A stretch of 59,324 nt of DNA from Verrucomicrobiota bacterium. GTDB lineage: Bacteria; Verrucomicrobiota; Verrucomicrobiia; Opitutales; Opitutaceae. The stretch is from NCBI GenBank assembly GCA_003641745.1, contig QNAI01000008.1, positions 1 to 59,324 on the forward strand, read 5' to 3'. The translations under genes were made by a program, and so were the position numbers. Below, piece after piece: positions 43,607 to 53,146 of the stretch. The notes beneath the pieces are model-generated. The model ran no database searches. It was given only the letters and a program-made list of their open reading frames with translations, and had not been told where the DNA came from. Position 1 is the stretch's first letter. Every line of letters begins with the position of its first letter.

Positions 43607-44977
43607 ATGCTGACCAGATTCATTTCATTCGTTGTCCTCCTGGCAATCGGGACTCTGACCCTCGCTCATTCAGATCACCCTGACCTCCGTCATTGGGAGA
43701 TTGCCAGTTCTGATCCCGATCGCATTTTCCTCAGTTTTCAGGGGGATCCAGCCACGTCCCGGGCGGTCACCTGGCGCACGGATCCGAGCGTTTCAGTGGC
43801 TTTTGCCCAGATCGCCGTGGCGACCAGGGGGGCTCAATTCGCCGAAGTGGCACGCACGGTCGAGGCGAGCACCGAGGTGGTCGACCTGACCCCTTCCACT
43901 GCAAATGTGCAGGGGATCGTACACTACCACGCCGCCGTTTTCGAAGATCTCGATCCGGATACACTTTACGTTTATCGGGTCGGGGACGGAGACATCCGAT
44001 GGTCCGAATGGATCCAGTTTCGCACGGCGACCAAGGAGCCGGAGCCGTTCAAGTTTGTCTATTTTGGCGACGCTCAGAACAACGTGCTCAGTCGTTGGTC
44101 CCGGGTAATTCGGGCCGCCTACCAGAAGGCACCGGACGCGGTGATTGCCATCCATGCCGGCGATCTCATCAATCGTGCCCATACCGACCAGGAATGGGCC
44201 GGATGGTTCAAGGCGGGTGGCTTTCTGCACGGCCAGTGGACCGGCATTCCGGTGGCGGGAAACCATGAATACGGTCGCCTGGTCCAGGAGAACAGGGAGT
44301 CGGAAAGGGTTCTTTCCCTGCTCTGGCGGCCCCAGTTCACCCTGCCGGTTGAGCCTTCGCTGCCTGAGGCCCTTCACGAAACGGTGTTCACCGTTAACTA
44401 CCAGGGCGTGCAGTTCATGGTGCTCAATTCCAACCGATTGGTGGAGGAACAGATCGCGTTCATGGAAGCGCGGTTGGGGGACCCCGGATCCCTCTGGCGA
44501 ATCGCCATTTTCCACCATCCCATTTTCTCACCGGCCTTCGATCGGGATAACAGAGAATTCCGGGCGACCTGGAAGCCGGTTCTTGATCGTTTCGGGGTCG
44601 ATCTTGTCTTGCAGGGGCATGACCACACCTATGCCCGCGGACATGTGCCGGTGAGGTCCGGTTCCGGATATGAAGAGGGTACCCTTCAGACCGTCTACGT
44701 AACATCGGTCAGCGGACCCAAGATGTATGATATTCCGGAGGGCAAGTTCGATCAGTTCGCAGAAGATGGATACGTGGCCGACCATCAGATGGAGGACACC
44801 CAGTTCTTCCAGGTGATCTCGATCGACGGAGGCAGGTTGACCTACGAGGCTTGCGCAGCGACCGGGGAACTCTACGACAAGGCCGTTATCACCAAGGATT
44901 TCGCCACCGGAAAGAAGCGGATCGAACAGCAGATTCCGCCCATCCCGGTTTTCGAGACAGTCCCTGAGAGCCAATAG
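43607..44977 (+). CDS. Secreted purple-acid-phosphatase-like metallophosphoesterase
   Basis: 456 aa from ATG 43607, where a signal peptide starts (MLTRFISFVVLLAIGTLTLA). The N-terminal fibronectin-like domain (about 25-135, ATSRAVTWRTDPS) is the usual one of purple acid phosphatases. Metal-site motifs follow: YFGDAQNN, AGDLIN, GNHEYGR, FHHPIFS and GHDHTYARG. It would hydrolyse phosphate mono- or diesters in the periplasm. It converges with the fucosidase gene; a repeat element lies between them. Confidence 0.9.
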   Translation: MLTRFISFVVLLAIGTLTLAHSDHPDLRHWEIASSDPDRIFLSFQGDPATSRAVTWRTDPSVSVAFAQIAVATRGAQFAEVARTVEASTEVVDLTPSTANVQGIVHYHAAVFEDLDPDTLYVYRVGDGDIRWSEWIQFRTATKEPEPFKFVYFGDAQNNVLSRWSRVIRAAYQKAPDAVIAIHAGDLINRAHTDQEWAGWFKAGGFLHGQWTGIPVAGNHEYGRLVQENRESERVLSLLWRPQFTLPVEPSLPEALHETVFTVNYQGVQFMVLNSNRLVEEQIAFMEARLGDPGSLWRIAIFHHPIFSPAFDRDNREFRATWKPVLDRFGVDLVLQGHDHTYARGHVPVRSGSGYEEGTLQTVYVTSVSGPKMYDIPEGKFDQFAEDGYVADHQMEDTQFFQVISIDGGRLTYEACAATGELYDKAVITKDFATGKKRIEQQIPPIPVFETVPESQ

Positions 44978-45036
44978 GTTTCCTCTGACGTCCTCTTCTT
45001 TGTATTCCTACCCGGTTTCGTGCTTCCTGGGCTTCT

Positions 45037-45174
45037 GTGCTCATGCTTCCGGTCTTTTTTTGACGGGATTAACAGGATTTACAGGATTCTGATGATGAAA
45101 AAATGGCCTATCGAATCCTCTGTCTTTTCAGAGCCTTCAGAAGCAAATCCAGTCAATCCTGTCTAAACTCCTTT
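45037..45174 (+). repeat. Element R1, copy 1 (inverted relative to 48038-48197)
   Basis: A 138-bp stretch starting gtgctcatgcttccgg and ending cctgtctaaactcc. Its inverted partner is at 48038-48197. It has imperfect inverted ends of its own (gacgggattaacaggattt / ccagtcaatcctgtc). The rest of the gap to 45373 has no gene; a degenerate gacc-rich run lies at 45290-45350. Confidence 0.8.
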
Positions 45175-45373
45175 TAAGACTGAGCTCTGTTGACGGGGCG
45201 AAACTCCCGCTCGAAGGAAGGAGCGCGATCCCCGAACCATCCAATCTTCCAGTCCTCCGCCAAAGATGACCCCCGTTCGTGCCAATGTCCCGACCTTCGA
45301 CCTTTTGACTTTCGACCGTTTCTGACCTCTGACCACCGACCACTGTCGCGCCAGCGACACCGTCCACTTCCGC

Positions 45374-47119
45374 CTACTGCGGGAACAGTTCGATCGAGGT
45401 CAGAATTATTCCGCCTGCATCGGTGGAGGAAGCAATTGCGATCTCATCGGCCTTCAAGCGGGCCGTATAGGTGCCCGGTTTCTTGAATGTAACCGTGCCG
45501 AAGCGGGTGATGGCTTCGGGGAAATATTGAGCCCGCGGCGTCTGTCTCCATCCCTGGGCCCGGATGCGACGGGTCGTTTTCTTTCGATTGATGGCCAGGG
45601 TCAGCTTATGATTTCCGACCCACTTTGGCTGGCGACGGGCGAGCGAAGTCCCCAACTCGATGCGATAGGTGCCGGGTCGGGTCATCTTGAAGGTCCAACT
45701 GATCGAATTGGACCGGGTGAACCAGTTCTCGGTCGCGCCAGTCGGGTTGAGACGTATCTGACGCCCGGTCCGCGATGGGTGGAGTTTGCCCATGAAGGCG
45801 TTCAGTTCGATCTTGCCGGACGGTTGCTGCAGGATGCCGGGATCGACTTCAGGTCGTCCCACCAGTTCCAATACAAGAACCGATACGTGCGGGTCCGTTT
45901 TTTTGGCCGGGAGCTTGACCTCGAGTTGGTGGGTGGTGGGCTCCTGGCATGATGTCTGAATGAATTCGAGGTCCTCGGTGGGTCTCGCGAGAAGAGCGGC
46001 TCTGCGGACCTTCGTCTTCAGACCCACGAGTGAGAGCCGGCGATTCCTCGGCCACTTCATCAGCATCACATAAAGGCGCCGACCTTTCTGGGTGAATCGA
46101 CAGTTCTCGATCTCGCAGGGGAACGGTCCGGCCTCAGTCCCGTAAATGGCTTCTCCGTTTCGCTTCGTCCATTCGCCGATCTCCCTCAGGCGATCCACGC
46201 TTGGTTTCGGGATGATGCCTTCCGCGGTCGGACCGACGTTCAGAAGGTAGTTCACACCCTTGCCGGTCAGATCGATCAAGAGGTAGAGGAGTTCCCTGAC
46301 CGACTTCCACTTGTGATCATCCGTCTTGAAACCCCAGGTATCGTTCAGGGTGGCAGGGGTTTCCCAGTCGCCCGCGATTCGACCGACAGGTATCTGGTTG
46401 TCACCGAAGGACCCGTAATCGCCGACATCGTGCCCGACTCGCCCGCTCACCAGGCACTTGGGCTGGAGTCGGTGAACATACCGCTTCAGGTCGAGACTCT
46501 GCGCCTTGGTGATCCACCAGGGTGTATCGAACCAGATGAGCCCGATCGGACCGTATTGAGTCAGGAGCTCTTTCAACTGTGGCTTTACCTTGGTCTTCAG
46601 ATAATGAGCAAACTCCTTCGTTGTCCGGTCCGGGTAGTCCCAGTCATTTCCGCTCCCACCGGGGTGGTGCCAGTCCTGGTCCTGGGAGTAGTAAAAGCAC
46701 ATCCTGAGCCCCGCCTTGCGGCATTCGGCCGCCAGTTCCTTCATCGGATCGCGACCAAACGGGGTGGCATCCACTATATTATAGGAATCCGCTTTTGAGT
46801 CATACATGGCGAACCCGTCGTGGTGCTTGGAGGTGATCACCAGGTATTTCATTCCGGCTTCCACTGCAAGTGCCACCCAGGCCTTGGCATCAAAGCGGGT
46901 CGGGTTGAAACGCCCGGCCAACTTTTCGTATTCTGCGGCCGGTATTTTTCCCCGGTGCATGATCCATTCGCCGATTCCCGGCACGGGCCTGTCTTTCCAC
47001 TTGCCGGCTGGAAGGGCATACAGGCCCCAGTGGATGAACAACCCGAAGCGGGATTCCCGCCACCATTTCAGACGCCGGTCAAGGTCTGGTTTCCGAGATT
47101 CGGTTTTGGAGTGTTTCAT
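45374..47119 (-). CDS. Alpha-L-fucosidase, GH29
   Basis: 581 aa from ATG 47119; the open frame extends further upstream but with low-complexity residues, whereas this ATG precedes the family start (RRLKWWRESRFGLFIHWGLY). GH29 features are SKHHDGFAMYDS, AECRKAGLRMCFYYS, and the nucleophile Asp in GLIWFDTPWW (D198). C-terminal beta domains follow (about 400-581). No signal peptide is obvious. It would remove terminal alpha-L-fucose, for example from fucoidan or glycans. It lies between inverted R1 elements together with the DUF4136 lipoprotein. Confidence 0.9.
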   Translation of the reverse strand: MKHSKTESRKPDLDRRLKWWRESRFGLFIHWGLYALPAGKWKDRPVPGIGEWIMHRGKIPAAEYEKLAGRFNPTRFDAKAWVALAVEAGMKYLVITSKHHDGFAMYDSKADSYNIVDATPFGRDPMKELAAECRKAGLRMCFYYSQDQDWHHPGGSGNDWDYPDRTTKEFAHYLKTKVKPQLKELLTQYGPIGLIWFDTPWWITKAQSLDLKRYVHRLQPKCLVSGRVGHDVGDYGSFGDNQIPVGRIAGDWETPATLNDTWGFKTDDHKWKSVRELLYLLIDLTGKGVNYLLNVGPTAEGIIPKPSVDRLREIGEWTKRNGEAIYGTEAGPFPCEIENCRFTQKGRRLYVMLMKWPRNRRLSLVGLKTKVRRAALLARPTEDLEFIQTSCQEPTTHQLEVKLPAKKTDPHVSVLVLELVGRPEVDPGILQQPSGKIELNAFMGKLHPSRTGRQIRLNPTGATENWFTRSNSISWTFKMTRPGTYRIELGTSLARRQPKWVGNHKLTLAINRKKTTRRIRAQGWRQTPRAQYFPEAITRFGTVTFKKPGTYTARLKADEIAIASSTDAGGIILTSIELFPQ

Positions 47120-47335
47120 ATGGGATGAATCGTCGTGGAAAAAAGAACAGGGCGCGAGCGAATCCGACGGTTTCGGGCTCGCGGCGTGACCGGGGGCGGT
47201 AAGAGCAAGATGGAAGGGGGGGCGGCGCGTCCGGCGGCCACGCCCTACCAAGTTGGAAAGGGGGCGACCCTGCGTTTTCTGAATCTCACCTCGGTCCTTG
47301 TCAGGAACCGACTCATTGCTTATCTTTCTCCCATT

Positions 47336-47890
47336 ATGCGAATTCCATCCCTTGCAGTATTAACCGCCGTTTCCGCGGTTCTTGTCAGTTGTTCGAGTGT
47401 CGAGATGCCCAAGGGAACGAGTAAGGGGTATTCGTCGGTGCGGTTCGTGAAAGAGGGATCGGAACCGCTTCCGCAGTTTGCGCAGATCGATTCCGATGTG
47501 AACGGGATGATTCAGAATGCGATCAGGACGCGATTTCAGGACAGTGGTCTGGTGTTTCATTCCGTGGATACGGAAACCGACCTGGTCGTGACCTACCTGC
47601 TCATCATGCAGAACAATATAGGGACAACCGCGATCGAGGACTATTTCGGATATGGGCGCGAGGTTGAGTCGATCATTTCAGCGGCCCACGAAAAGTGGGT
47701 GGTCAAGGGGAATCAGGAAGACCGCTTTGAGGCGGGAACCCTGGTCGTCGACGTTCTGGAAACCTCAACCGGCAAACTTGTCTACCGGGGTTACGCCCAT
47801 GGGGATATCAAGCGTGATGTGACCGACGAGGAACGCGCGGAGCGGATAGGTGGGGCCGTTGAAGAGGCCCTGCAACCGTTCTTCAGATAG
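47336..47890 (+). CDS. DUF4136 lipoprotein
   Basis: 184 aa from ATG 47336, the start of a lipoprotein signal (RIPSLAVLTAVSAVLVSC; lipobox LVSC). The upstream open frame is rejected because it overlaps the divergent fucosidase. The mature part matches DUF4136: GMIQNAIRTRFQDSGL, TDLVVTYLLIMQ, GTLVVDVLETSTGKLVYRGYA. The family is exported and uncharacterised. Confidence 0.85.
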   Translation: MRIPSLAVLTAVSAVLVSCSSVEMPKGTSKGYSSVRFVKEGSEPLPQFAQIDSDVNGMIQNAIRTRFQDSGLVFHSVDTETDLVVTYLLIMQNNIGTTAIEDYFGYGREVESIISAAHEKWVVKGNQEDRFEAGTLVVDVLETSTGKLVYRGYAHGDIKRDVTDEERAERIGGAVEEALQPFFR

Positions 47891-48037
47891 GAGATCCGGC
47901 TACTCGATGATACGCCGGGACAAGGCGGGTTGAAGCGGTTGCTTCGTTTCAGTTTCCGACTTCTTCGATCTTAATTCCTAATATCCCGGCAAGGGCGACC
48001 ACGGGAGTCCACCTACACCAACAGAACTCAATCTGAG

Positions 48038-48197
48038 AAGAAGTTTAGACAGGATTAACTGGATTGACAGGATAGGCTTCTGAAGGCTCTGAAAGGTCGG
48101 AGCAGGCGAAAGGTCGCTTTTTTCATCGTCAGAACCATCTGCAGTTCCAGATAAGGATCCTGTAATTCCTGTCTAAAAAAACCGGAGGCATGAGCAC
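48038..48197 (-). repeat. Element R1, copy 2 (inverted)
   Basis: A 160-bp inverted copy of 45037-45174, with the shared ends gtctaaact and gtgctcatgc and the shared internal run tcagagccttcagaagc. It lies between the lipoprotein and MsrB stops (47890 and 48231), which converge. The remaining 140 bp of the gap has no supported gene. Confidence 0.8.
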
Positions 48198-48230
48198 GTG
48201 TCCAAACCCTCTGCGGCATGCGTCGGGGGG

Positions 48231-48668
48231 TTAAGACGGTCTCTCAGGCACGAACTTCAGGGATACGCCGTTGATGCAGTAACGCAGGTCGGTGGGTGTC
48301 TCATATCCTTCACCGGTGAATACATGCCCCAGATGACCGTCGCAGACCGTGCAGAGCACTTCGGTGCGCGTTCTTCCCATCGAGTTATCTTCGCGGGTGC
48401 GGACGTTTTCCGCGTTGGCCGGATCGTAAAAGGACGGCCAGCCGCAATGGGAATCGAATTTCTCTTTCGATGAGAACAACTCGGCACCGCAGCCCCCGCA
48501 CACGTAGGTGCCCGTGCCCTGTTCGGAGAATTCCCGGTAGGCACCTTCAAAGGGCTGTTCGGTGCCCGCTTCACGCAGCACACGATATTGCTCCGGGGTC
48601 AGCGACTCACGCCATTCCTGTTCGGTCTTTCTGGTCTTGGGGACGTGCTTGGGAGTGATATCCGACAT
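48231..48668 (-). CDS. msrB: Peptide-methionine (R)-S-oxide reductase MsrB
   Basis: 145 aa from ATG 48668; upstream in-frame residues do not look coding. Zinc is held by C57/C60 (CGGC) and C106/C109 (CTVC). The catalytic Cys is C131 in LRYCINGVSLKF; the family norm is RYCxNS, here NG. HCGWPSF and HLGHVF are also as expected. It repairs oxidised methionine with thioredoxin. Cytoplasmic. Confidence 0.95.
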   Translation of the reverse strand: MSDITPKHVPKTRKTEQEWRESLTPEQYRVLREAGTEQPFEGAYREFSEQGTGTYVCGGCGAELFSSKEKFDSHCGWPSFYDPANAENVRTREDNSMGRTRTEVLCTVCDGHLGHVFTGEGYETPTDLRYCINGVSLKFVPERPS

Positions 48669-48720
48669 GTGGCGAATGAAATCAGGCACCATCGATGTGC
48701 AACATTTCAATATATTTTCC

Positions 48721-49800
48721 TCACCGATACGGCTCGATCAGATCGAGGAAGTCGTCGATGTCTGCCTGATCCTGCATATCCGGCATGATGTAGATGCCCT
48801 TGTTGCCGACGGCGTCCAGGAGGGGTTGAACCTCGTCCTTTCTTACCCCGAGGGTCTGAACCGATTTACCCGCCGCGACGATGCGCCGGTACATCTCATG
48901 CCACCGAGGGTGGCCGCCGCCTTCGATCCCGCTCTGAGGGGTCCATTCGATCGCGTCGAGTGCCTCGATCTCCAGCAGGGCGTCGAGGTGGCACATGGCC
49001 TGGGTGCCATCGAGGTGATACATCGAATTGTCCAGCCACTCGCATTGCTCGGTGAGACCCGGAACCACGAACCGGTTGAACATGGCGGGTGAGATCATGG
49101 CAGCCGCATCGCACTGGACCTTGGCCGTCCTGCCCGGACCCCAGAGGCTAAAGGCGCCGAAGGCTGAACCTCCGTTTGGGTCCTTGATTATATCGTAGAT
49201 CCGCTCATAAGCCGCAAACCAGACCTGGTTGATCTCCAGCACCCGTTCTTCGACCCATCCCGGTCGCTCGACCAGGTCGATCAGGAAAGTCTGTGGATCG
49301 CGCAAAGCGGCCAGGATGTCGATATTCTCCACCAGGTCCGGGCAACCAACGAGGTATTTGCCCCGGCCCAGTTCGGCGCACGCCTTGAGCGTCGCTTCCG
49401 TCACCCGCCACCATCGGTTGGACGGGTCGAACCGGTAGGGCGGCAGACGTTCAGGTTCGGGATGGTCTTGGATCGACGGTTTGAACCAGACCGTGTCCGG
49501 GGAGAATCCGGGCTCGGAGCCGATGAAGAGGGCCAGGGATCCGGGTCCGATGTTCGTATCGGAAACGGGCAGGACATCGGCTGGGAAGATCGATCGACTC
49601 AGCGACCAGTGATTCAGTCGGGCCCGTAGAACCGGGCTTGCATAGCTCTCCTCGATCGAAACCGGATCGCGAGGTCTCTCACAGACTTCGTGTACATGCT
49701 GATTCGTTTCGGGGGCCCGCCACACCCCGAGAATCAGGCCCTCATGATTCCACCAATCAATGAAGTTCTTCTTTGTATCCTCCCAATTTGCCTTCCACAT
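48721..49800 (-). CDS. URO-D superfamily protein (second paralogue)
   Basis: A 359-aa URO-D-like TIM barrel. Support: DWWNHEGLILGVWRAPE at the start, YLVGCPDLVENIDILAALR, FGAFSLWGPGRTAKVQCDAA, NSMYHLDGTQAMCHLDALLEI and YIMPDM near the end; the HLDG motif replaces HCDG of the 31.6-kb paralogue. Its role in heme synthesis is unlikely; corrinoid or methyl-group transfer, or lyase chemistry, is inferred. It is the last gene of the catabolic group. Confidence 0.75.
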   Translation of the reverse strand: MWKANWEDTKKNFIDWWNHEGLILGVWRAPETNQHVHEVCERPRDPVSIEESYASPVLRARLNHWSLSRSIFPADVLPVSDTNIGPGSLALFIGSEPGFSPDTVWFKPSIQDHPEPERLPPYRFDPSNRWWRVTEATLKACAELGRGKYLVGCPDLVENIDILAALRDPQTFLIDLVERPGWVEERVLEINQVWFAAYERIYDIIKDPNGGSAFGAFSLWGPGRTAKVQCDAAAMISPAMFNRFVVPGLTEQCEWLDNSMYHLDGTQAMCHLDALLEIEALDAIEWTPQSGIEGGGHPRWHEMYRRIVAAGKSVQTLGVRKDEVQPLLDAVGNKGIYIMPDMQDQADIDDFLDLIEPYR

Positions 49801-49863
49801 GATGTCGCCGTGGCGAGCGTGTTTTCTGTCTATCGATAACAGGCCCGCATCGTCCCGGGTGCC

Positions 49864-50532
49864 CTACAGCACGCCGTGCTTGGTGAATACCTCCCTGAGC
49901 GTCTTGCCGGCCAGGAGGTCCTCCCGGCTCAGATTCTCTTTGTTCACTTTCTCCAGAGCCAGCGTGAAGGCCTCTTCTTCGACCGACTGCGGAATCACGA
50001 CCACGCCGTCGTAGTCGGCCACGATCCAATCGCGGTGGTGAACCAGGACGTCGCCGCATCGGATGGGCACATCGATGGCCATGACCCGGCCACGGCCCAT
50101 CGAGTCCAAGGGGCGGATGCCCGCGCAGAATACCGGGAAATTCATCTCGACGATCTTGATCACATCGCGGATCCGGCTGTCGCACACGCATCCCACCGCG
50201 CCGTTCTGCTTTGCCACTGTGGTCATCAGCTCACCCCAGGGCGCATTGGAACCCGCGAAGTCAGTTGAATGGACGACCACGTCGCCCTTCCCAAGGCTGT
50301 CCATAAACTCGATCTCGAGCCCATAGGGATCCTCCTCCACGATATAGTCGGTCTCCATCCAACGCACGGTCCGGGCCCTGCCGACGAAGCCGCAGCGGTT
50401 CATGTCGGGCAGGATGGGGCGCATCCGATGATGCATCGCCTGCTGTCGATGGCCGAGTCCGTCGAGGATGTCACAAAGGGCGGCAACGTAGAGATGCTCG
50501 GTGGTGAAGTGTCGGATTTCGTCGTCGGTCAT
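49864..50532 (-). CDS. RraA-family aldolase/decarboxylase-like protein
   Basis: 222 aa from ATG 50532 (MTDDEIRHFTTEHLYVAALCDILDGLG). The open frame continues far upstream but that part is a shadow of the FAD oxidoreductase gene on the other strand. Family segments: GDVVVHSTDFAGSNAPWGEL, GAVGCVCDSRIRDV, PIRCGDVLVHHRDWIVADYDGVVVIP. RraA-like proteins include 4-hydroxy-4-methyl-2-oxoglutarate aldolases and 2-keto-acid aldolases. With the dehydratase at 55842, cleavage of a keto-deoxy sugar acid is plausible. It is divergent from 50653. Confidence 0.85.
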   Translation of the reverse strand: MTDDEIRHFTTEHLYVAALCDILDGLGHRQQAMHHRMRPILPDMNRCGFVGRARTVRWMETDYIVEEDPYGLEIEFMDSLGKGDVVVHSTDFAGSNAPWGELMTTVAKQNGAVGCVCDSRIRDVIKIVEMNFPVFCAGIRPLDSMGRGRVMAIDVPIRCGDVLVHHRDWIVADYDGVVVIPQSVEEEAFTLALEKVNKENLSREDLLAGKTLREVFTKHGVL

Positions 50533-50652
50533 GGGGATCTGCCAGAGGGGCGAGTCTTTCTGGATCGGAGGGAATGTGAGGATAGCCTGCGTGCGGTGCG
50601 AGGTGAAATCGACGGGTTGACGATTTATGAGACAGGACACTAGATCGGGATC

Positions 50653-52056
50653 ATGAACGAATCGACCCTGCAGGTGAGCCTTCCGCAAGAACTGCCGATC
50701 ACGGCCGAGTCGGACGTGATCGTGGTCGGAGGCGGCCCCGGCGGTATCGGCGCGGCGATCGCGGCCGCCCGGGAGGGCGCCGGTGTCCTGCTGATCGAGC
50801 ACTACGGGTTTCTCGGCGGCATGGCCACGGCCGGCGAGGTCAACCCGTTCATGCCCAATCACGTCAACGGGGAATCCCTTGATCAGGGCATATTCGAGGA
50901 GTGGCTGGACCGGATGCGGGTCTACAATGGCGTGCGGGGCACTTCCCGGGTTTTCGATCCGAACGCGGCCCGCCTGGCGGCCGAGGATCTCTGTATCGAG
51001 GCCGGAGTTGATCTTCTCTATCATCATCGTGCGGTGCACGTGGAGACCGATGACCGACACATCCAGGGCGTGGTCCTCCACTCGAAAGGCGGGCTGACCG
51101 TGGCCCGGGCAAAACAGTATGTGGACAGCACGGGCGACGGGGATCTCGCCGCCCTGGCCGGTTGCGCCTTTGAATACGGCTCGGAGGACTCGGGCCATGC
51201 CCAACCCATGACGCTCTGCTTCAAACTGAAACTTGACCCGGCGGATCTTCCTGAGGGTGGGGGGGAGAAGGACCTGTATTCCACGCTTCGATCCGACATG
51301 GGTCGTGTTCAGGAGGTCTATAAGAAAGCGCAGGCCGATGGTCGTATCGAATGTCTGCGTGAGAACGTGCTCATCTTTCGCGGCGTGGATGCGCGGGTCG
51401 TTCATTTCAACACCACCCGGGTAATTCACCGGGCGGGTATCAAGGGCGCCGAATTGTCCGCTGCCGAGATCGAAGGCCGCCGCCAGCTTCGCCAGATCGT
51501 CGAGGTGCTCAGGGCCGAGGTTCCGATTTTCCGCAACGCGAAGCTGCATTCCATCGCCCCGCAGATCGGCGTCCGGGAGTCGAGGCGCATTCTCGGCCGG
51601 GCTTATGTGACCCTGGATGATTATCGGGCCGGACGTCGGTTTGCCGACGGCATCGAACGCGTCAATTACCCGGTCGATATCCACAACCCGGACGGCACCG
51701 GGACCACCTTCCTCGATATGCCAAAGAATATCTGGTACGAGATACCCTTCGGATGCCTGGTGCCGCGGGATATCGACAACCTTGCCATCGGGAGCCGCTG
51801 CATCTCGGTCGATCACGGGGTCCATTCGAGCGTCCGGGTGATGCCGCCGGTGTGCTCGCTCGGCCAGGCGGCGGGCACGGCGGTGGCGATGGCGGTGGCC
51901 GGAGGTGTCGATGTCGCCGCGGTGGATGGCCTGGAAGTCCGGCGGCGCCTGATCAGGCAGGGTCGAAACCTGCCGCCCTTTGATCCCGAGAATCCGCTGA
52001 CCAATCCCGGGGCCCAGTCGGACAGGATCGGAAAAGCAGGTTCGCTCTCAGCCTGA
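50653..52056 (+). CDS. FAD-dependent oxidoreductase
   Basis: 467 aa, cytoplasmic. Residues 17-40 contain the dinucleotide-binding VVGGGPGGIGAAIAAARE, followed by the FAD-family stretch GFLGGMATAG. A later SDV-like FAD segment and a C-terminal GxxPxC-like VMPPVCSLGQAAGTA end complete the FAD_oxidored fold. It probably oxidises a hydroxy acid or sugar derivative. It has no Cys pair of disulfide reductases. Its stop is one base from the next, convergent, gene's stop. Confidence 0.85.
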   Translation: MNESTLQVSLPQELPITAESDVIVVGGGPGGIGAAIAAAREGAGVLLIEHYGFLGGMATAGEVNPFMPNHVNGESLDQGIFEEWLDRMRVYNGVRGTSRVFDPNAARLAAEDLCIEAGVDLLYHHRAVHVETDDRHIQGVVLHSKGGLTVARAKQYVDSTGDGDLAALAGCAFEYGSEDSGHAQPMTLCFKLKLDPADLPEGGGEKDLYSTLRSDMGRVQEVYKKAQADGRIECLRENVLIFRGVDARVVHFNTTRVIHRAGIKGAELSAAEIEGRRQLRQIVEVLRAEVPIFRNAKLHSIAPQIGVRESRRILGRAYVTLDDYRAGRRFADGIERVNYPVDIHNPDGTGTTFLDMPKNIWYEIPFGCLVPRDIDNLAIGSRCISVDHGVHSSVRVMPPVCSLGQAAGTAVAMAVAGGVDVAAVDGLEVRRRLIRQGRNLPPFDPENPLTNPGAQSDRIGKAGSLSA

Positions 52057-52057
52057 G

Positions 52058-53128
52058 TCAGCCTCCCATCTCCATCTCGAACGCCATCCCGAGAATTGAA
52101 TCGGGGTCTTTCGTGATCTCAGCCGTGCGTTCCTCGACTTCGTTGAATGGCACCCGGTGGGTGGTCAGCGCCGTCACATCGATCTTCCCTTCAGCGACCA
52201 GTCGCAGGCAGAGATCCACGTTTGTGCGGGTCGTCCAGCGCATGAAAACCGGCGGGTAATCCCCACCGACCTCCCATTCGTCATCATGATAGCCCGGGCC
52301 TGTCCGCGACGATCGGCGCACATCCATATTGGTAAGGGTTTTTCCGAAGGCGAACTTCCCGCCGCCGACCAGAACGACCGTTCCCTCCGGATGGGTGTCG
52401 GGTGATACCTTCATGCTGGCCTCGAGGGCCTCGTAGGGTTGGGTCGCGTCGCCGCCCAGGGCGATGAATCCGATGTCCAGGCCCGCTTCGCCGGTCAAGG
52501 CACGGGTCCGGGCAACGAGGTCGCCGTCTCCGACCCTTATCGCCCCGTCGATTCCCCACCTGCGTGCGATCTCAAGGCGATGCTCAAGGGTGTCCCAGCC
52601 GATAACGGTGGCGCCGGCGAGTTGTGCCAGGCGAGCGGTCAATTGCCCGACCAGTCCGAGCCCGGCCACGGCGACGTAGGCACCCAGCTCAACCTCGCCC
52701 CGTCGAATCGCGTGGAGGGCCGTGGCCAGCAACATGGCGTAGGCCCCTTGCTCGAAATTGAGGGACGCAGGGAGGCTGAAGACAAGGTTGTGGGGAACGA
52801 CCGCGAAATTCGCGTGTTGGGCCTTGCCTCCACCGATGGCCGCGACCCGGTCTCCAGGCGAGAATCGCGTCACCCCTTCGCCCACCGCGACCACCACGCC
52901 GGAATTGGAATAGCCAAATGGTTTTGGCTCGGTGTCCTTCCCGGGGCTTTCCTGCAGGGTGCGCAGCGCGCGCCATCCCCCGCTCAGTTCGCTCCCCGGA
53001 CTGACCAGGGACCCGCCGACCGCGATCAGGACCGTCCCCGGTTTGAGCTCCGGCATGGGCTGGCGGATGCGGCGTAATTGGCCGTCTCCATGGACGGCGA
53101 TGACTTCTCGGGTCGGTGGGATTTTCAT
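52058..53128 (-). CDS. Medium-chain dehydrogenase (MDR superfamily)
   Basis: A 356-aa MDR enzyme: GroES-like domain (GYSNSGVVVAVGEGV, PGDRVAAIGGGKAQHANF), then the Rossmann half (GAYVAVAGLGLVGQLTA, WDTLEHRLEIAR). The four-Cys structural zinc lobe is missing, so it is a non-zinc or catalytic-zinc-only member (compare zinc-type alcohol dehydrogenase-like proteins). It oxidises an alcohol or sugar alcohol with NAD(P). Confidence 0.85.
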   Translation of the reverse strand: MKIPPTREVIAVHGDGQLRRIRQPMPELKPGTVLIAVGGSLVSPGSELSGGWRALRTLQESPGKDTEPKPFGYSNSGVVVAVGEGVTRFSPGDRVAAIGGGKAQHANFAVVPHNLVFSLPASLNFEQGAYAMLLATALHAIRRGEVELGAYVAVAGLGLVGQLTARLAQLAGATVIGWDTLEHRLEIARRWGIDGAIRVGDGDLVARTRALTGEAGLDIGFIALGGDATQPYEALEASMKVSPDTHPEGTVVLVGGGKFAFGKTLTNMDVRRSSRTGPGYHDDEWEVGGDYPPVFMRWTTRTNVDLCLRLVAEGKIDVTALTTHRVPFNEVEERTAEITKDPDSILGMAFEMEMGG

Positions 53129-53146
53129 TGTTGGATATCTACTGGA

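Noticed and set aside
49864-51825. 653-aa minus-strand open frame
   Set aside because: Only the last 222 codons (49864-50532) look like a protein (RraA family). The rest is a shadow of the FAD oxidoreductase gene on the plus strand.
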